A stretch of DNA of 64,000 nucleotides, taken from an uncultured Isosphaeraceae bacterium. Lineage in GTDB: Bacteria > Planctomycetota > Planctomycetia > Isosphaerales > Isosphaeraceae. The first letter of the stretch is position 1; each line of letters begins with the position of its first letter. Both the position numbers and the translations under genes were made by a program. The stretch is taken from NCBI GenBank assembly GCA_945957605.1, contig CAMFLR010000012.1:124001-188000 (forward strand), in the 5' to 3' direction. Positions 44,335-51,912 of the stretch are shown one piece after another. The notes under the pieces were generated by a model. It was not told the DNA's origin. It ran no database searches and saw only the letters and a list, made by a program, of their open reading frames with translations.

Positions 44335-44559
44335 CTCGTAAATCTCCTGAGAGGGAATAGCGCGGGGGGTGACCTTCGGTCGAGTCTCGGGGTAAGCCGC
44401 AATCAAGCGGACCAGGCAGGTTTGCAATTGAGACTCATTCTCAACAGGATTCCAGGCTATCGTCTTGGCGGGGATCTGTCAACGAAGTTGCGCGAGATCC
44501 CGGAGACGCGCCTCAGGTGAGTCGGTTCGCCGAAACAGCGTATTCGATTGGGTTTATGT

Positions 44560-45606
44560 CTACCGTCCCCACATCGGGCGATAGGGAAACCACTTTTGCA
44601 CGACCTTGTTCCGTCGCGCGAACAATCCCTGGCACCGCGCCATGACCATGGCCGAATACAGGAAACCGAACCAGAACAGGCAGCTTAGTAGTGTGTAAGG
44701 GATGAACGATTGAACTTCCTGAATCCGCGCGAACGCGAACACGACTGCAATCACCCAGAAGGCCGTGAGCAAGCTGAGGAAGACGTAATCGAAGCCGACG
44801 TGCCGTAGCGCCCGAATGACGGTGATCGGATTCGCCGCGAACGGATCATCGTGCAGGAGCGCCGCGAGAAGCGCCATTTGGGAGTAGGCGACTCCCACGA
44901 CATAGAGATTGAAGAGCATGAAGTGATCGGACCAGTCGAGTTCGCCGCATTGAATCCAGTAGGCAACGGCTGGCACGAAGCCGACGGCCACGCCGGCAAA
45001 AAGAGCCCAGAACCAGCGCCCGAGGATGCGAAACACCTCGTCGCCGCTCCACGTCGGCGAGCGCGGGGGCATTGGTTCTCCAAAGCTGCTTGATGTGAGC
45101 ACATTGCTCAAGTAAATGAGCACATAGCCCATGACGCACAGGCAAATCAGGCCGACGGGGATCGACAGCACGAGTCCTGCGATCGTAAACGGCGTGTTTT
45201 GTAGGAAAATCTGGATCAGAAACGTGACCGGCGACGTGACGAAGGTGAGAGTCGGGGGGAGAAAGCAGAGAACTGCGATCGACGACCACGACCAGAGCGG
45301 ATAGGGCACGCTCTGATAGACGTGCGATTCCAGCTTGCGTGGCGGCTTGATCGGCCCCTGATCTCCGGCAGCGGGAGGAAGGCTTCGACCCCGCTTCTTC
45401 GCGCTTGCATCCGGGCGTTCGACGAATGCGCCCGGAATGGGAAGCTCGAATTCGGGCTCGCGGGCAAGGGGAGGCGGAGGCGCTTCGACCGGTTCCGGAA
45501 CGCGAAACATCGCCCCACAGCGCGGACACTTGCCTACGCGGCCAGGCCGTGCGCCTGCCAGCTTCAAAATCATTCCGCACGAGCATTCCAACGACGCGGT
45601 GCTCAT
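44560..45606 (-). CDS. zinc-ribbon multi-pass membrane protein
   Basis: A 348-residue protein. Residues 8-34 form a zinc ribbon (LECSCGMILK...KCPRCGAMF), then a linker and six membrane helices from about residue 105. The membrane part is paralogous to the protein at 36284-37159 (for example YWIQCGELDWSDHF and ANPITVIRALRHVGFDYV). AGGAA lies upstream of the ATG. Miniature element copy 3 is 45 bases further upstream. The function is unknown; the ribbon may bind a partner or RNA on the cytoplasmic side. Confidence 0.8.
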   Translation of the reverse strand: MSTASLECSCGMILKLAGARPGRVGKCPRCGAMFRVPEPVEAPPPPLAREPEFELPIPGAFVERPDASAKKRGRSLPPAAGDQGPIKPPRKLESHVYQSVPYPLWSWSSIAVLCFLPPTLTFVTSPVTFLIQIFLQNTPFTIAGLVLSIPVGLICLCVMGYVLIYLSNVLTSSSFGEPMPPRSPTWSGDEVFRILGRWFWALFAGVAVGFVPAVAYWIQCGELDWSDHFMLFNLYVVGVAYSQMALLAALLHDDPFAANPITVIRALRHVGFDYVFLSLLTAFWVIAVVFAFARIQEVQSFIPYTLLSCLFWFGFLYSAMVMARCQGLFARRNKVVQKWFPYRPMWGR

Positions 45607-45650
45607 CGCGGAGTTCCTATCTGACTCAGTGACAGACTGTTACCAATCGA

Positions 45651-45835
45651 AGTTACGCGAGCGAGACATCGGAACAGATAGAGACGGGTGGCCTGGACAA
45701 CTTGTTGTCCAGGTGGCGAAGCCACAAGAGGGTAAAGCCGAGCAGTTGGGACATCCTCTTATCGCTTCAAAACCGGGAAGACAAAGTTGTCCCGGCCACC
45801 TGCCTCTCGTTGTACTCAAGAACAAATGCGTAACT
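45651..45835 (+). repeat. miniature nested-palindrome element, copy 3
   Basis: A 185-bp copy with ends AGTTACGC (45651-45658) and GCGTAACT (45828-45835). The left core arm equals copy 2; the right arm has diverged (CTTATCGCTTCAAAACC). As with copy 2, it lies upstream of a minus-strand zinc-ribbon gene and beyond the end of another minus-strand gene. Confidence 0.75.
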
Positions 45836-45914
45836 CTGCACCTAAACGAAACAGGCCGGGTCCCGCGTGATTCCGCAGTCCCGGCCCGTTCTCAAGTTGC
45901 GTTATACACGCCAA

Positions 45915-47234
45915 TCACTTCGCCGCAGTCTGGATCGGATTCTTCACAGCCGGCGCCTTGAGCGTCTTCAAGAAGGCGACAACGTCTGCCTGTTCGGCCG
46001 GCTTGAGGCCGCGGTAGTTGGCGACCACACCCTTCGCCTCACCGCCGTGGGCCAGAATCGCCTCGTCGAGCGTCGATGCGCGGCCATCGTGAAGGTACGG
46101 GGCCGAGTCAGCCACGCCCCAGAGCGGCGGAGTTTTCCACTCGCTCGCGACTGGGATCGGCGTGCCTCCAGGCGAGGAGGGGGGCGCCGCGGGGGCCTCG
46201 CCATAATAGCCAGTGCTCGATGCGAGATCGGCACCCATGTCGTGGAGCAGCAGGTTCGAATAGAAACCCTTGATCGGTCCCATGTCGGGCGTGTGGCAAT
46301 CAGCACAGCCGATCCGGGCGAACGTTTGCTCGCCTTCGTGAACCCGCGCCGCCTCATTCTTATCGCTGGGCAACGCCTGGGTCGGCGCCTCGAGCGACGA
46401 GATGAAATCGGTCATTTGCTGGCACTGAAGGTCGGTGAGATCTGCCCCCGGCTCCTTGTAGCTGCGATATGCAAGCGGCGTCGCTTGCGGGCGGCCCGGA
46501 TTCGACAGGCCCAGTTCGTTGGCACACGCCGCCTTCACGAACTCGTTGAGCGTCGCGAATTCAGCCTTCCAGCCGAACCGGCCGAGGCGACCATCCGGCA
46601 AGCGAGCAACGCGTCCGCGGACGTTCGGATCCTTCGCCCGGCTCATGCCGACGATCCGCGCGGCCGTCGAATTCCTGCGTTGCTCGGCGTGAAGCACGTC
46701 CTCGGGAATCGCGTCGAGCTGGCCGTCGCCGAACAGGGCCGGCGTGTTCCGCTGCGTGATCGATACGCCGCTCGGAGCGCGGAAGCTGCGGTCGACGAGC
46801 GACGTCAGTTCGATGCGCGGCTGTCCGGGCAGGCCACCTGCGACATGGCTGAGCAGGTCCTGATACTTCGGCTCGGTCGCCTTGAAGTGAACCACGCCGA
46901 TGAGCGGGATCCCTTCTGTCGCGGGCTTGGTGCCGCTGGAAATACCATAAACGGTCACGTTCTTGTCGACCGGTCCGCCGCCGCCACCGCCGCCCTGGCT
47001 ATGGCACTCGACGCACGACCGGGCGTTGAAAACCGGGCCCAGGCCGTCGCCGCTGGCGAGCTTGTCCTTGGGCGTCCAGTTGTGATTGAAGAGTTCGCGA
47101 CCCGCCGCGATCGACTCCGTTGTCAACGTGCGTGGCGCGGGGCGATTGACCCACTGAGCGATTCGGACGATCGGCGGAAGCGCCAGCGCCAGAACCACCA
47201 GATAGGCAGGGCGAAAGCGGCGTGAAGCAGCCAT
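45915..47234 (-). CDS. di-heme c-type oxidoreductase (DUF1111/thiol oxidoreductase-like)
   Basis: A 439-residue exported cytochrome. An N-terminal membrane anchor or signal (FRPAYLVVLALALPPIV) is followed by heme sites CVECH near residue 75 and CADCH near 305; the first is trailed by an unusual run of glycines. Blocks such as RNTPALFGDGQLDAIPE and TPPLWGVADSAPYLHDGRAST are typical of di-heme oxidoreductases related to MauG peroxidases. It acts in the periplasm on an unknown electron donor. ATG 47234 has GGAG upstream. Confidence 0.88.
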   Translation of the reverse strand: MAASRRFRPAYLVVLALALPPIVRIAQWVNRPAPRTLTTESIAAGRELFNHNWTPKDKLASGDGLGPVFNARSCVECHSQGGGGGGGPVDKNVTVYGISSGTKPATEGIPLIGVVHFKATEPKYQDLLSHVAGGLPGQPRIELTSLVDRSFRAPSGVSITQRNTPALFGDGQLDAIPEDVLHAEQRRNSTAARIVGMSRAKDPNVRGRVARLPDGRLGRFGWKAEFATLNEFVKAACANELGLSNPGRPQATPLAYRSYKEPGADLTDLQCQQMTDFISSLEAPTQALPSDKNEAARVHEGEQTFARIGCADCHTPDMGPIKGFYSNLLLHDMGADLASSTGYYGEAPAAPPSSPGGTPIPVASEWKTPPLWGVADSAPYLHDGRASTLDEAILAHGGEAKGVVANYRGLKPAEQADVVAFLKTLKAPAVKNPIQTAAK

Positions 47235-47416
47235 GGAACTGACTCCGTGCAATTCCGAACAGGAGCGAATCGAAGCGACGCCGAGATGTGGGTAGAGTGC
47301 GACCGCATGCGGCTGGCGGGCGAACCAGCCGCGAGAAATGAGTCAATAATCATCAAGATCGGACGAATTGTTGATCGTGCTCGCACGGGCCGGCGGCAGG
47401 ATCGAATCGCGCCGAG

Positions 47417-47812
47417 TTATTTCGGCTTCGATTCCTTCGTCATCTCGTCGAGAACGGCACGAACTTCGCTCACCTGCTTGGGATCGAGCGAGTGTGATTT
47501 GAGAAGATGCAGCACGAGCAGGCCGGGCTCGCCTTCGTAGAGTTTTTCCACGAGGCTGTTAAGCCGTTTGGCCTGAACCTCTTGCGGCGTGATCAACGCA
47601 CGGTACACAAACGCCAGTTCGCTCCGGTCGCTTGCGACAACGCCCTTGGTTTCGAGCCGGTCCAGAAGCGTCGCAACCGTGGCATAAGACCACTCGCGGC
47701 CCGCCGAACGGAGCGTCTCCAATACCTCGCGCACCGAGGCTTTGCCGCGCTCCCAGAGCACCTTGAGGACGTCGAGTTCGGAATCGGGTATAGTCGCAGG
47801 TCGCTTTGCCAT
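47417..47812 (-). CDS. BlaI/MecI/CopY-family repressor
   Basis: A 131-residue repressor with the winged helix ATIPDSELDVLKVLWERGKASVREVLETL and SYATVATLLDRLETKGVV, followed by the dimerisation tail. Members are usually inactivated by an M56 membrane protease (BlaR1). Here an M48 metalloprotease is encoded divergently 190 bases away instead. Two 10-bp palindromes of the BlaI half-site type lie between them. No beta-lactamase gene is adjacent. Confidence 0.92.
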   Translation of the reverse strand: MAKRPATIPDSELDVLKVLWERGKASVREVLETLRSAGREWSYATVATLLDRLETKGVVASDRSELAFVYRALITPQEVQAKRLNSLVEKLYEGEPGLLVLHLLKSHSLDPKQVSEVRAVLDEMTKESKPK

Positions 47813-47911
47813 GTGCGGTCGTCTCTTCTCTGGTCAGGAACGTACCCCCGGCTGGGCCCAACAGCGCGAGGGCGACCGGGTTGACCGTTTCACCCAGTAG
47901 TCGTATCCTAA

Positions 47912-47955
47912 GACAAGTGTCGTCACGTCGTCAAGTCCCCAATCCGACATTTGTC
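47912..47955. promoter_or_regulatory. tandem BlaI-type operators
   Basis: GACAAGTGTC (47912-47921) and GACATTTGTC (47946-47955) share GACA-NN-TGTC and lie 34 bases apart centre to centre, between the divergent repressor and M48 genes. BlaI/MecI/CopY sites commonly have the form T/GACA-NN-TGTA/C. They probably let the repressor control both genes. Confidence 0.7.
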
Positions 47956-48002
47956 TGAAATTTGTCCCGGGCACGGTCAACCGTGACGAGGAGCCTGAGT
48001 CG

Positions 48003-49262
48003 ATGGGGGATGGCGCGGTTCCGCGCGGACTGAAATGTCCGAGGTGCGGCTTTACTCTGCAACCAGTTGAACCGGCGGCAGATGACGATTCAGGCCATCG
48101 CCTGGTTTGCCACCGTTGCGCAGAGTACTTTCGCGCCCACCGCCGACGCGATGGTAAAGACGAACCCGAGCGCGAGCCGCAACCCCCGAAACGGCAAGAC
48201 GATCCGAAACCGGTCGGCGACCTTTCGCTGCGAAGCCGGTCGCTAATCCTCCGCTGCATCGCTCGCGCCTACCCTTTAGGCGTTTTCACCGCCGCGAGCA
48301 TGATGATTCCTCTGGGAGGTTTCGTTCCCGTTCTGCGCGGCTGGATGCGCGACGAGGTCACCGACTGGGGCGACGTTCTCGAAACTCTCGGAGGTGTGCG
48401 ACTTCGCGCGGAGAGTTCCGACCCCGACGCCGATCTCGGCCCCGTGCTCGTCCGCCTCGATGCCCCGACTCTCTTCAGTGAAGTCGCGGCGGTGTCCCGC
48501 AAACTCAATGTCAAACCGCCCGATCAGATTCGTCTTGCCTATCTTCCGTGTTGCGGCGTGGTGGGCTGGCGGCGGACTCGAATCCTTCTGATTGGTTTAC
48601 CGTTGCTACAAGTCCTAAATATTGCGGAGTTTCGCGCGGTCCTGGCGCATGAGCTTGCCCACCTGGCACTGGGTGACGTGGCGTATGTGACAGGCACTTC
48701 GCGATTTGTAGAAACACTCGGCCGGGCGGTGGAACGCTCGAACGGCCGCCTGCACGGACCTTTGGGCCTCTGGGCGAAGCTTTGCTGGAGCCTGGCGCGG
48801 CGGCTCGACACGCCGATCGCACGCGGCCAGGAAGCGCGGGCCGACCGCACCTCGGCGATGATCGCCGGTGGCGGGGCCGCGGCCTCAGCGCTCGTGAAGG
48901 TGGCGATGGTGCAACCGCTCTTTCGCGAAGTGCTCGACCAGCACGATCCCGAAGATATCGACCTGCCAAACCTCTACGCCCATTTTCGCGCGTTCTGGCG
49001 TCGCCTACCGAACGAACTACGCGAGGCGATGCGGCTGCATATTCTGGTGAGTAGCACACAGCCCAAAGGATCGCCGCATCCTCCGCTCCCCGACCGTGTC
49101 TCGGTGCTTCAGACGTTTCCCGAGCACCCCGAGCCGCCCGGCGACCGCAACCCGGCCTCGACGCTCATTGGCGACCTCGAAGCGTTCGAGCAACTGCTGC
49201 ACAATCGCCTGTTTGGTGGCTTGCCGCTCGAGACGAGCGTGTTTCATCGCAATCGCGGTTGA
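48003..49262 (+). CDS. zinc-ribbon M48-type metalloprotease
   Basis: A 419-residue protein. The zinc ribbon is C12-x2-C15...C36-x2-C39, followed by a charged linker, a membrane helix at about 88-112, and an M48 domain with H216-E-L-A-H220 (VLAHELAHLALGD) and the downstream glutamate in QEARADRTSA. GAGGAG stands 9 bases before the ATG. Divergent pairing with a BlaI-type repressor and shared operators suggest that it is induced by, or even acts on, that repressor, as BlaR1 does with its own protease domain. That link is inference. Confidence 0.87.
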   Translation: MGDGAVPRGLKCPRCGFTLQPVEPAADDDSGHRLVCHRCAEYFRAHRRRDGKDEPEREPQPPKRQDDPKPVGDLSLRSRSLILRCIARAYPLGVFTAASMMIPLGGFVPVLRGWMRDEVTDWGDVLETLGGVRLRAESSDPDADLGPVLVRLDAPTLFSEVAAVSRKLNVKPPDQIRLAYLPCCGVVGWRRTRILLIGLPLLQVLNIAEFRAVLAHELAHLALGDVAYVTGTSRFVETLGRAVERSNGRLHGPLGLWAKLCWSLARRLDTPIARGQEARADRTSAMIAGGGAAASALVKVAMVQPLFREVLDQHDPEDIDLPNLYAHFRAFWRRLPNELREAMRLHILVSSTQPKGSPHPPLPDRVSVLQTFPEHPEPPGDRNPASTLIGDLEAFEQLLHNRLFGGLPLETSVFHRNRG

Positions 49263-49438
49263 TCTGAAATCGTCGCTTGCTCGCGTGCATATTCATGCGT
49301 GCATTGAATTTGCGATGAGGCAGTGCATATCGTTCGAAGAAGCGATGAAGGTTGTGGTCAATCACTGGACATCGCGCGACTTGGCGTTACCCTGATGTTC
49401 AACATCGACCGACCCGCACCGCTTCAGGAACGCCTGCG

Positions 49439-51889
49439 ATGTTCGCCACGAACACACGCCGCCTCGTCTTTGTCGCCATTCTTTTCTTCACTCACTCTGC
49501 ATGGGCTCAAGCGCCAAAGAACCGCGACGCGATTCTTCCGGGCATCACGCCCGCTGGCAAAGTCCTCCTCCCCAACGGCTGGACGCTGAGCCCCGCAGGC
49601 ACGCACACGGTTCTGGGCGACTTCCCCGTGGCGATCGCCGTGAACCCCGTCGAGCCAGTGTTGGCGATTCTGCACGCTGGGTACGGCACGCACGAGGTGA
49701 TGACGGTCGATGCTCAATCAGGTAAAACGCTCGGCCGCGTAACGCTCAACGAAACATTCGCCGGCCTGGTCTGGTCGAAGGACGGCAAGAAGCTGTACGT
49801 CGGCGGTGGTTTCGATGACGTGATTCATCGATTCGATCACGCGGCCGGCTTGCTCTCGAATCCGTTCAAATACACCTATCCCAAGTCGGATTCCCCACGC
49901 GTCGTCGCCGGGCTCGCGCTCGATAGCGACGATTCGCTCTGGGTGACGAACGCGTTTTCTCACACCGTCGCCAAGTTCGACGCGGATGCCAAGCTCGTGC
50001 TCGAAAAGCCGACGGGGAAAGACTCGTATCCCTACGGCATCGTCCTCGATAGCGAACGCAATCGCCTGTACGTCAGCCTCTGGAATCGCGCGGCGGTTGC
50101 GGTGGTCGACCGCAAAACTGGCGAAGTTTCCGCGAAGTGGGAAACGCAGGAACATCCCAACGAAATGCTCCTGGCGCCGAGCGGCAAGCGGCTCTACGTC
50201 GCCAACGCGAACCGCAACACCGTCTCGCTGTTCGAGGCCGAATCGGGCAAGGCAATCGAAACGCTGAACACGGCGATCGACCCCAAGGCGCCAGCCGGCT
50301 CGATGCCCAGCTCGCTCGCGTTGACGAAGGATGAGTCGATGCTGTTCGTCGCCAATGCCGCCACGAACGACATCGCCGTGCTCAACGTTAAAGAGGTAGG
50401 CGAAACGGCTCCGCTTGGCTTCATTCCTACCGGTTGGTTCCCGACTTCGGTGCGGCTTTCTCTCGACGGCAAAACGCTGTTCGTCTCGAACGGCAAGGGA
50501 ACAACCTCAAAGGCCAATCGCGACGGCCCGAACCCGCTCGCACGCAGCGAAGGCACCCGCGGCTACATCGCCGGCCTTTTCCAGGGAACGCTCGCACGAA
50601 TCAACTTCCCCACGCCCGCCCAGATGGCGAACTACACCAAGACCGTTTACCAATGCAGTCCGCTGCAAACGAAGGCCGCCGAAACGCGTCCCAACGGCCA
50701 TCCCATTCCCGCGAAGCTCGGCGATGCCTCGCCGATCAAGTATTGCATCTATGTGATCAAAGAAAATCGTACTTATGACCAGGTGTTCGGCGACTTGCCG
50801 CAAGGCAACGGCGAGAAGTCGCTCTGCCTCTTCCCGGACGAAGTAACGCCGAACCATCACGCGCTGGTGCAGGAATTCGTGCTGCTCGACAATTTTTATG
50901 TCGACGGCGAAGTGAGCGCCGATGGTCACGAATGGACGATGGGAGCGTTCGCGACCGACTATGTCGAACGCACTTGGCCACTGTCTTATCGTGGCGATCG
51001 TCGCGTGCCGTACCCGTCGGAAGGTGCGCTCGAGATCGCTCGTCCCGCTGGCGGCTACCTCTGGGATCGTGCGGCGGCAAAGGGAGTTTCGTATCGCAGC
51101 TATGGCGAATTCATCGCCAACGGCGCAACTCCCAACGACCCGTCGACTACCAAAGTGGCCGCGCTTCAGGGACACTTCGATCCCAAGTTCCGCGGTTACG
51201 ACCTGAACTATCCCGACGTCAAGCGTGCAGCTCGCGTGCTCGAAGAAGTGGCTGAGTTCGAGAAGAAGGGCGAGATGCCACAATTGACGATCGTGCGTCT
51301 GCCCAACGATCACACCTCCGGAACCGCCCCCGGCCGGCCGACTCCCACCGCGATGGTTGCCGAGAACGACCTCGCGCTCGGGCAGCTCGTCGAAGGGTTG
51401 TCGCACTCGAAGTTCTGGCCGCAAATGGCGATCTTCGTGATTGAAGACGATGCGCAGAACGGCCCGGATCACGTCGATGCCCACCGCACCGTCGCGCTGG
51501 CAATCAGCCCGTATATCAAGCGCAAAACTGTCGATTCGACGATGTATTCGACGTCGTCGATGCTCAAGACGATGGAGCTGTGCCTCGGTCTCGAACCGAT
51601 GAGCCAGTTTGACGCCGCCGCCCGGCCGATGGCGAACGCATTCACCGCGACTCCTGACCTCACGCCGTACAAGCATCGTCCCGCCCGTACCGATCTCAAC
51701 GCGAGAAACACGCGATTGGCATGGGGTGCGGAAGAATCGCTCAAGCTCGACCTCGACGAGGCAGAAGACCGCGCCGACGACCTTGTGTTCAACGAGATCA
51801 TCTGGAAGTCGGTCAAGGGTGCCAAGTCGCCGCTGCCAGCCCCCGTTCGCTCTGCCTTTTTCCTGCCGGTCCGCATGAAGAAGGACTAA
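49439..51889 (+). CDS. exported YncE-propeller/phosphoesterase protein 1
   Basis: An 816-residue protein with a signal peptide (MFATNTRRLVFVAILFFTHSAWA). Residues about 30-390 are YncE-like beta-propeller blades (LDSERNRLYVSLWNRAAVAVVD, LAPSGKRLYVANANRNTVSLFE). From about residue 435 a phosphoesterase domain of the phospholipase C/acid phosphatase type starts with IKENRTYDQVFGDLPQGNG and continues with EVSADGHEWTMGAFA and FVIEDDAQNGPDHVDAHRT. ATG 49439 has AGGAA upstream. It is followed after 23 bases by a paralogue. It probably hydrolyses a periplasmic phosphoester. Confidence 0.88.
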   Translation: MFATNTRRLVFVAILFFTHSAWAQAPKNRDAILPGITPAGKVLLPNGWTLSPAGTHTVLGDFPVAIAVNPVEPVLAILHAGYGTHEVMTVDAQSGKTLGRVTLNETFAGLVWSKDGKKLYVGGGFDDVIHRFDHAAGLLSNPFKYTYPKSDSPRVVAGLALDSDDSLWVTNAFSHTVAKFDADAKLVLEKPTGKDSYPYGIVLDSERNRLYVSLWNRAAVAVVDRKTGEVSAKWETQEHPNEMLLAPSGKRLYVANANRNTVSLFEAESGKAIETLNTAIDPKAPAGSMPSSLALTKDESMLFVANAATNDIAVLNVKEVGETAPLGFIPTGWFPTSVRLSLDGKTLFVSNGKGTTSKANRDGPNPLARSEGTRGYIAGLFQGTLARINFPTPAQMANYTKTVYQCSPLQTKAAETRPNGHPIPAKLGDASPIKYCIYVIKENRTYDQVFGDLPQGNGEKSLCLFPDEVTPNHHALVQEFVLLDNFYVDGEVSADGHEWTMGAFATDYVERTWPLSYRGDRRVPYPSEGALEIARPAGGYLWDRAAAKGVSYRSYGEFIANGATPNDPSTTKVAALQGHFDPKFRGYDLNYPDVKRAARVLEEVAEFEKKGEMPQLTIVRLPNDHTSGTAPGRPTPTAMVAENDLALGQLVEGLSHSKFWPQMAIFVIEDDAQNGPDHVDAHRTVALAISPYIKRKTVDSTMYSTSSMLKTMELCLGLEPMSQFDAAARPMANAFTATPDLTPYKHRPARTDLNARNTRLAWGAEESLKLDLDEAEDRADDLVFNEIIWKSVKGAKSPLPAPVRSAFFLPVRMKKD

Positions 51890-51912
51890 CCCGCTTATTT
51901 TTGAGTGAGAAT

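Noticed and set aside
34085-45835. CRISPR-like interpretation of the repeats
   Set aside because: Copies are kilobases apart, with no spacers of uniform size and no cas genes.
46240-46262. GGTTCGAAT tRNA T-loop-like match
   Set aside because: It lies inside the di-heme oxidoreductase gene and no acceptor stem pairs around it.
45867-47225. 452-residue plus-strand frame opposite the di-heme oxidoreductase
   Set aside because: Both CxxCH sites and the family blocks are on the minus strand; the plus frame lacks structure.
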